Source: Turicibacter sp. TJ11 (GTDB taxonomy: Bacteria; Bacillota_I; Bacilli_A; MOL361; Turicibacteraceae). From it: a DNA stretch of 64,000 nucleotides. The stretch spans positions 2,259,780 to 2,323,779 of the forward strand of contig NZ_CP069349.1 of NCBI RefSeq assembly GCF_021497505.1, given 5' to 3'. The notes beneath the pieces are model-generated. The model saw only the letters and a program-made list of their open reading frames with translations. It was not told the origin of the DNA and did not search any database. A program made the translations under genes and the position numbers. The stretch's first letter is position 1, and each line of letters starts with the position of its first letter. Positions 60,600 to 64,000 of the stretch are shown piece after piece.

Positions 60600-60685
60600 G
60601 AGAATCAAGAAACGTTTTTCCGTTTTAGGTAGTGGTCACAGATCAAAATATCGGTGCGAGCTGCTAAAAGAAAAGTAGCTTTTTT
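60600..60685 (+). ncRNA. Candidate short RNA with intrinsic terminator
   Basis: It starts just after the strong promoter and ends at the hairpin AGCTGCT/AGTAGCT (one G-T pair) followed by T5 at 60659-60685. No coding frame with a ribosome site lies in these 86 bases. It could be a complete small RNA or a leader whose terminator controls the hairpin array downstream. It matches no RNA family I know. Confidence 0.5.
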
Positions 60686-60746
60686 GTTTTCGTATTGATT
60701 CTATTTTAGTAATCACGGACGATAGACTTATATCAATAGATAACCA

Positions 60747-60898
60747 ATTCATTCACTGTTAACTCCCAATTACGTTGAATGAAAATAATAAGTAAAATAC
60801 GAGCTCCCAACTCGTTATCTGTTTTACTTATTCTCATTAATTTAAAAACTGCCCATTTTAAATTAATAACTCCCAATATGATGTATTATTACCCAAAA
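60747..60898 (+). ncRNA. Hairpin array with repeated CTCCCAA loops, candidate regulatory RNA
   Basis: Hairpin A is TTCATTCA/TGAATGAA with CTCCCAA in its centre (60763-60769). Hairpin B is AATAAGTAAAA/TTTTACTTATT plus CGAG/CTCG with loop CTCCCAA (60804-60810). Hairpin C has a 12-bp perfect stem, ATTAATTTAAAA/TTTTAAATTAAT, and loop ACTGCCCA (60848-60855). A further CTCCCAA is at 60870-60876 and ACCCAAAA at 60891-60898. The strand is inferred from the + promoter and the downstream terminator. Confidence 0.5.
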
Positions 60899-60930
60899 CG
60901 CCTTTAATTTAGATATGAGAACCGTGAAAT

Positions 60931-60974
60931 AAAAAAAGTCATCATAACACCTTTTGTGTATGATGACTTTTTTT
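60931..60974. terminator. Bidirectional terminator
   Basis: AAAAAAAGTCATCATA pairs with TATGATGACTTTTTTT, with an inner ACAC/GTGT extension. It closes the candidate RNA on the + strand and the ABC operon on the minus strand. Confidence 0.9.
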
Positions 60975-60990
60975 GTTGAATTCTCACGTC

Positions 60991-62079
60991 TTAATCCTTA
61001 TTTTTAAATTGATAACTAGACACTAAAACTTGATTAGGTTGAATATTGATTTTTCCTTCGTATACTATTTGATTAGCCTTAGGGTCAAGGACTGAGATAT
61101 ATTGTGATCGATGATTAATTTGATATTCTTGATAAATCGTATAAATTAAACCGTTGTTTACGATTACTTCTTCTGCTGATAAAAAATCATTCATAAAAGT
61201 TGGAGTCTGCATAGGAGTTAACTCAATGATTTGATTTTGATCATCAAACGTTGCTTTCATTAATCCAGAGTAGTCAACTAAGAAAAATAGTTCATCTTCG
61301 ACGGTAGCCATGTGATAGATGGAAGCATATTCATTTATCCCATTTATTTGATAGGTTTTTTGTTCATTTGTTTCAATATTAGTAGCGGTTAGTTGGCTAG
61401 ATTCATATGGTAATCTATAGATAAATCCGTCGTGAATGGTAATCGATGACCAATCAGGCATCTCCTCTTCATTTTTAAGTGTTAAGGCTAAAGTATCAGG
61501 ATTAATTTCATAGGTCAAAACACGTTCATTTGTATTACCGTCATAACCATAAACAGTTGCAATATAATAGAAATTCCCATTATGCTCAGTTAAAAATTCG
61601 CTCATAATATTTTCACCGTATTTAACAGAGTCAAGTATCACTTCTTGAGTATTGATTTGATTGGTTTCTTTGTTTTTAGAACGAATGAATAAAACAGGTT
61701 TTGTATGGTTATAAAAGTAGGAAGAATTAAATTGAGCAGTCAGTAATAACTGATCCGTTTCTAAGTGTTGCGCCCACACCATATTTCGGTATAATTCTCT
61801 ATTTTCTAAAACGTCTTCGCCTACTAAATACCTAGAATCATATTGAGTAGGGGTGACTTCAACTTTTTCACCGGTAATGGTTACTTTTGAATAATTGTTT
61901 TGATCAACCTTAGTGATCCCCTCTAATTTTATTTCATTTAACACTTCAATGTCACCGACTAATGTTTCTAAGCGATAATCCGTTGAATAACTCGTTGAGT
62001 CTTGATGGCTGATAAGACCTAAAGCGCCTAATGATAGTAAACTTGCACTAGTTAATGCAATGATATGATATAGCTTCAT
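60991..62079 (-). CDS. Membrane-anchored protein of an ABC operon, function unknown
   Basis: 362 residues. An N-terminal hydrophobic segment (IIALTSASLLSLGALGLI) lacks a lipobox cysteine. The remainder is all beta, with repeating blade-like units (GNFYYIATVYGYDG, DGFIYRLPYES, DELFFLVDYSGLM, NGLIYTIYQEYQI), suggesting a beta-propeller outside the membrane. It lies 15 bases after the permease gene, so it probably works with the transporter. No family is recognised. Confidence 0.6.
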   Translation of the reverse strand: MKLYHIIALTSASLLSLGALGLISHQDSTSYSTDYRLETLVGDIEVLNEIKLEGITKVDQNNYSKVTITGEKVEVTPTQYDSRYLVGEDVLENRELYRNMVWAQHLETDQLLLTAQFNSSYFYNHTKPVLFIRSKNKETNQINTQEVILDSVKYGENIMSEFLTEHNGNFYYIATVYGYDGNTNERVLTYEINPDTLALTLKNEEEMPDWSSITIHDGFIYRLPYESSQLTATNIETNEQKTYQINGINEYASIYHMATVEDELFFLVDYSGLMKATFDDQNQIIELTPMQTPTFMNDFLSAEEVIVNNGLIYTIYQEYQINHRSQYISVLDPKANQIVYEGKINIQPNQVLVSSYQFKNKD

Positions 62080-62094
62080 TCTATTAACCTCACT

Positions 62095-62901
62095 TTAAAT
62101 TGAAACTTTTTTGTTTAATAACCAATAACAAATAAATAAACTGATGACACTTGCTCCAATTACAAATCCATAATTGACAAAGAATCGTTCATCAAAGAAT
62201 AAGTTTAGCGTTTGAGTATAAACGTATAATACGATGTTCATGATTCCAAAAATTGTTCCCGCAATAATACCAATGACTTTTTTAGAACGATCACATAAAA
62301 CAAAAACTGAAATCAAACTAAACATTAAAATAATAAATAACGTCTTATAAATAAAATCTCTGATTGAGAGAGGCAAAATCATCTCAATATAGTAAGATTG
62401 ACTTAGCATTTGACTGAGTAGGTGATGATTCACTGTTCCTTCAGGAAGAATAGATTTCATGAGTAAGGCACCGATTCCTAGATTTAATAAAATAACACCG
62501 TAATAAGTGAAAAAAGAACCTAAGATGACAACTAGTTTGGATAACAAGATAGAAAAGCGATGTCCTTTTAAGGAAAGAAGCAAATAAATACGTTTTGATG
62601 TTCCAAACCACTCTTTATACCATAAATAAAACGTAACACAAATGAGTAATAAAGCGAAAAATATATAAGATAACGGTAAAGATACTGTCTGATCAAAAAC
62701 CTGGTTTAAGCTTAATTTTCCATATTCCTCAACATATTCGGTGACTGATGTATTTATAATTTGAGGTAACATATTAGTCTTGAAATTACTAATTGATCGA
62801 TAAAATAGGAGTGTTGATAAAGCAGTTAAACTAATAAACAATGTAGCTAACCAAGGTAATATTTTTTTTATTTCAATCTCAACTAACGTTAAAAATTTCA
62901 T
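62095..62901 (-). CDS. ABC transporter permease
   Basis: 268 residues with six helices (for example LFISLTALSTLLFYRSI and YIFFALLLICVTFYLWY). An extracytoplasmic stretch of about 35 residues lies between helices 1 and 2. It resembles ABC-2-type permeases of YtrC or lantibiotic-immunity transporters. It starts 2 bases after the ATPase stop, so expression is coupled. The substrate is unknown. Confidence 0.8.
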   Translation of the reverse strand: MKFLTLVEIEIKKILPWLATLFISLTALSTLLFYRSISNFKTNMLPQIINTSVTEYVEEYGKLSLNQVFDQTVSLPLSYIFFALLLICVTFYLWYKEWFGTSKRIYLLLSLKGHRFSILLSKLVVILGSFFTYYGVILLNLGIGALLMKSILPEGTVNHHLLSQMLSQSYYIEMILPLSIRDFIYKTLFIILMFSLISVFVLCDRSKKVIGIIAGTIFGIMNIVLYVYTQTLNLFFDERFFVNYGFVIGASVISLFICYWLLNKKVSI

Positions 62902-62903
62902 TT

Positions 62904-63596
62904 TTACACCTCACCATATAAAGTTCTCATTTTTTCAACAATACTTAACCCTTCGGCTTCCGCTTCTTTTTTTGAGAAGTTAGCAAAGATTTGTCCCTCT
63001 TCAAGTAAAATGACATAATCGGCTAAATCTTGAACTTCATCAATTTCATGGGTTGTAATAATCACCGTCTGATTTTCCTCTAAAAATTCAGATTTTAAGA
63101 TGCTTATAAAGGATTGTCTAGTAAAGACATCAATACCGCTAAACGGCTCGTCTAATAAGAGATAAGGGGCATTCTGACAGATGCCAACAATGAGATTAAA
63201 TCGAGCTAAATTACCTTTTGATAATTCCTTTAGCTTTTGGTTCGTAGGTACTTTAAAGAATTTAATCATCCGTTCAGCTTTTTTCATATCAAAGCCAGAA
63301 TAAAATATCTTTGCAAACTCTAGATTTTGAAGAGCCGTCCAACCTAAATCATGAATTGGAACATCTGGCACATAAGCTAATTTATTTATATTTTTCTGAT
63401 TAATTTTTTCCCCATCAACTAAGATTTCTCCGCGATTAATAGGTGTAAGTCCCATAATTGATTTCATCGTTGTACTTTTTCCTACACCATTTAATCCAAG
63501 TAAACATGTAATCGCCCCCTTCTTAAATTTAATGGAAATATTATCGAGGACGACTTTTCTTCCATAACGTTTTGTGACATTCCTTAATTCAAGCAT
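62904..63596 (-). CDS. ABC transporter ATP-binding protein
   Basis: 230 residues. Walker A is GLNGVGKST and Walker B is LLLDEPFSG. The signature is degenerate, LSKGN rather than LSGGQ, as in YtrB/CcmA-like members. The switch His is in ITTHEIDE. First gene of a three-gene operon on the minus strand. AAAGGAGAG precedes the start. Confidence 0.92.
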   Translation of the reverse strand: MLELRNVTKRYGRKVVLDNISIKFKKGAITCLLGLNGVGKSTTMKSIMGLTPINRGEILVDGEKINQKNINKLAYVPDVPIHDLGWTALQNLEFAKIFYSGFDMKKAERMIKFFKVPTNQKLKELSKGNLARFNLIVGICQNAPYLLLDEPFSGIDVFTRQSFISILKSEFLEENQTVIITTHEIDEVQDLADYVILLEEGQIFANFSKKEAEAEGLSIVEKMRTLYGEV

Positions 63597-63912
63597 GAAT
63601 ACTCTCCTTTATTGCTTTCAAATTTTTGTATGTGAGTAGTATAACATGTAAATATTAAGAAAAAAATACCAAAAATATGAGGAAATTATGAAGAAAATAA
63701 AAAGAGAGTCATAGTAGGGGAAGATAAAAAAAAGAATCCAATTTGATGATCACCAACAGAACTAATGACATTAATTTAGATAGCATATCGCTTAATTTTG
63801 TATGAGGGGGTGTGCTATAGTTATGAATAGATAATACAGACTTTAACTCCAACTAAAAATGCTGAGTTATTAGATAAAAAGACTACTAATATTAAAAAGG
63901 GGTGTTAATTGA
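63597..63912. other. Divergent intergenic region
   Basis: About 315 AT-rich bases between the ABC operon and the last gene. They should contain both promoters, but I see no convincing -35/-10 pair, operator or RNA motif. Confidence 0.4.
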
Positions 63913-64000
63913 ATGTTTAATGATGTTTTTTTACTTCAACATAGCGATGAACTTAGAATATATGATTATTTTAGTCGTGAACCGTTAGCTTGTGTCAACT
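63913..64000 (+). CDS. Start of a gene continuing beyond the window
   Basis: ATG 63913 has AGGGGTG 8 bases upstream, and the frame stays open to the window end (29 codons, starting MFNDVFLLQHSDELRIYDYF). Too short to assign. Confidence 0.55.
   Translation, partial: MFNDVFLLQHSDELRIYDYFSREPLACVN

Larger units (their letters stand above)
60269..60990. other. Long gene-free region rich in palindromes, promoters and hairpins
   Basis: 720 bases without a supported gene of normal size. In order: a 24-bp perfect palindrome (60304); AAAGGAGG (60357-60364) before a 14-codon frame at ATG 60375; a TTGACA promoter-like element at 60416; a hairpin CTGTAAA/TTTACAG at about 60479 with a T6 tract; a 27-nt palindrome (60527); a strong promoter (60564); a short terminated RNA; several hairpins with C-rich loops; and a bidirectional terminator (60931). 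Parts are listed separately. Confidence 0.7.

Noticed and set aside
60763-60876. CRISPR-like array of CTCCCAA repeats
   Set aside because: The repeat is only 7 bases, spacing is uneven (41 and 66 bases), the flanks form different hairpins, and no cas genes are in the window.

Overview
The window is low-GC Bacillota DNA. Evidence: strong AGGAGG-type ribosome sites, A-rich codons, a FabT/acyl-carrier-protein pair, an S-component thiamine transporter behind a TPP riboswitch, PyrR, RNase J, and IS1182- and ISL3-family insertion sequences. The overall look (a YfhO homologue, a TIGR01906 membrane protein, a membrane-bound MurF-like ligase beside Ddl, a trehalose PTS) best fits a gut Turicibacter or a close relative. 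That is an inference from gene content; no rRNA or tRNA gene is present to test it.

Layout. 1-1.7 kb: end of a queuosine-precursor transporter facing a small radical-SAM enzyme that may be the queuine lyase QueL. 1.8-4.9 kb: YfhO-type membrane protein and an exported LURP-one-like protein. 5.1-9.5 kb: alpha/beta hydrolase, five-helix MurF-like ligase, Nudix hydrolase and Ddl, probably a cell-wall module. 9.7-15.1 kb: ClpP and the glycolytic genes gapA, pgk and tpiA, with cinA between gapA and pgk. 15.3-19.9 kb: a 944-residue surface protein whose terminator is split by an IS1182-type element. 20-30.3 kb: metalloprotease-like protein, RNase J, GntR regulator, TrkH/KtrB, a B12-binding radical-SAM protein and a MacB-type ABC exporter. 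30.4-38.9 kb: PyrR, PH-domain protein, an orphan structured RNA, MutY, the TPP riboswitch with thiT, an SdpI-like protein, two HAD phosphatases, Tex and two small membrane proteins. 39-45 kb: parvulin, AcpP with two FabT boxes, FabT, a D,D-carboxypeptidase, a lipase-like hydrolase, an ISL3 element and a methyltransferase. 45.5-55.9 kb: membrane proteins, patatin, thermonuclease, nucleoside hydrolase, aldo/keto reductase, 2H phosphoesterase, GH3 glucosidase and a 39-residue peptide. 56-60.3 kb: the treP-treA-treR trehalose locus with three evenly spaced operator-like sites. 60.3-61 kb: a gene-free stretch rich in promoters and hairpins. 61-63.6 kb: an ABC transporter operon, then the start of one more gene.

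Nearly every gene ends in an intrinsic terminator, so most transcripts carry one to three genes. Both insertion sequences sit in or at such terminators. The least explained region is 60.3-60.98 kb. It holds a 27-nt palindrome, a strong promoter with an inverted repeat in its spacer, a short terminated RNA, and then a run of hairpins displaying the loop motif CTCCCAA or variants. On the + strand these loops could pair with Shine-Dalgarno sequences, as the C-rich loops of Gram-positive regulatory RNAs do. It is my main candidate for an undescribed element.
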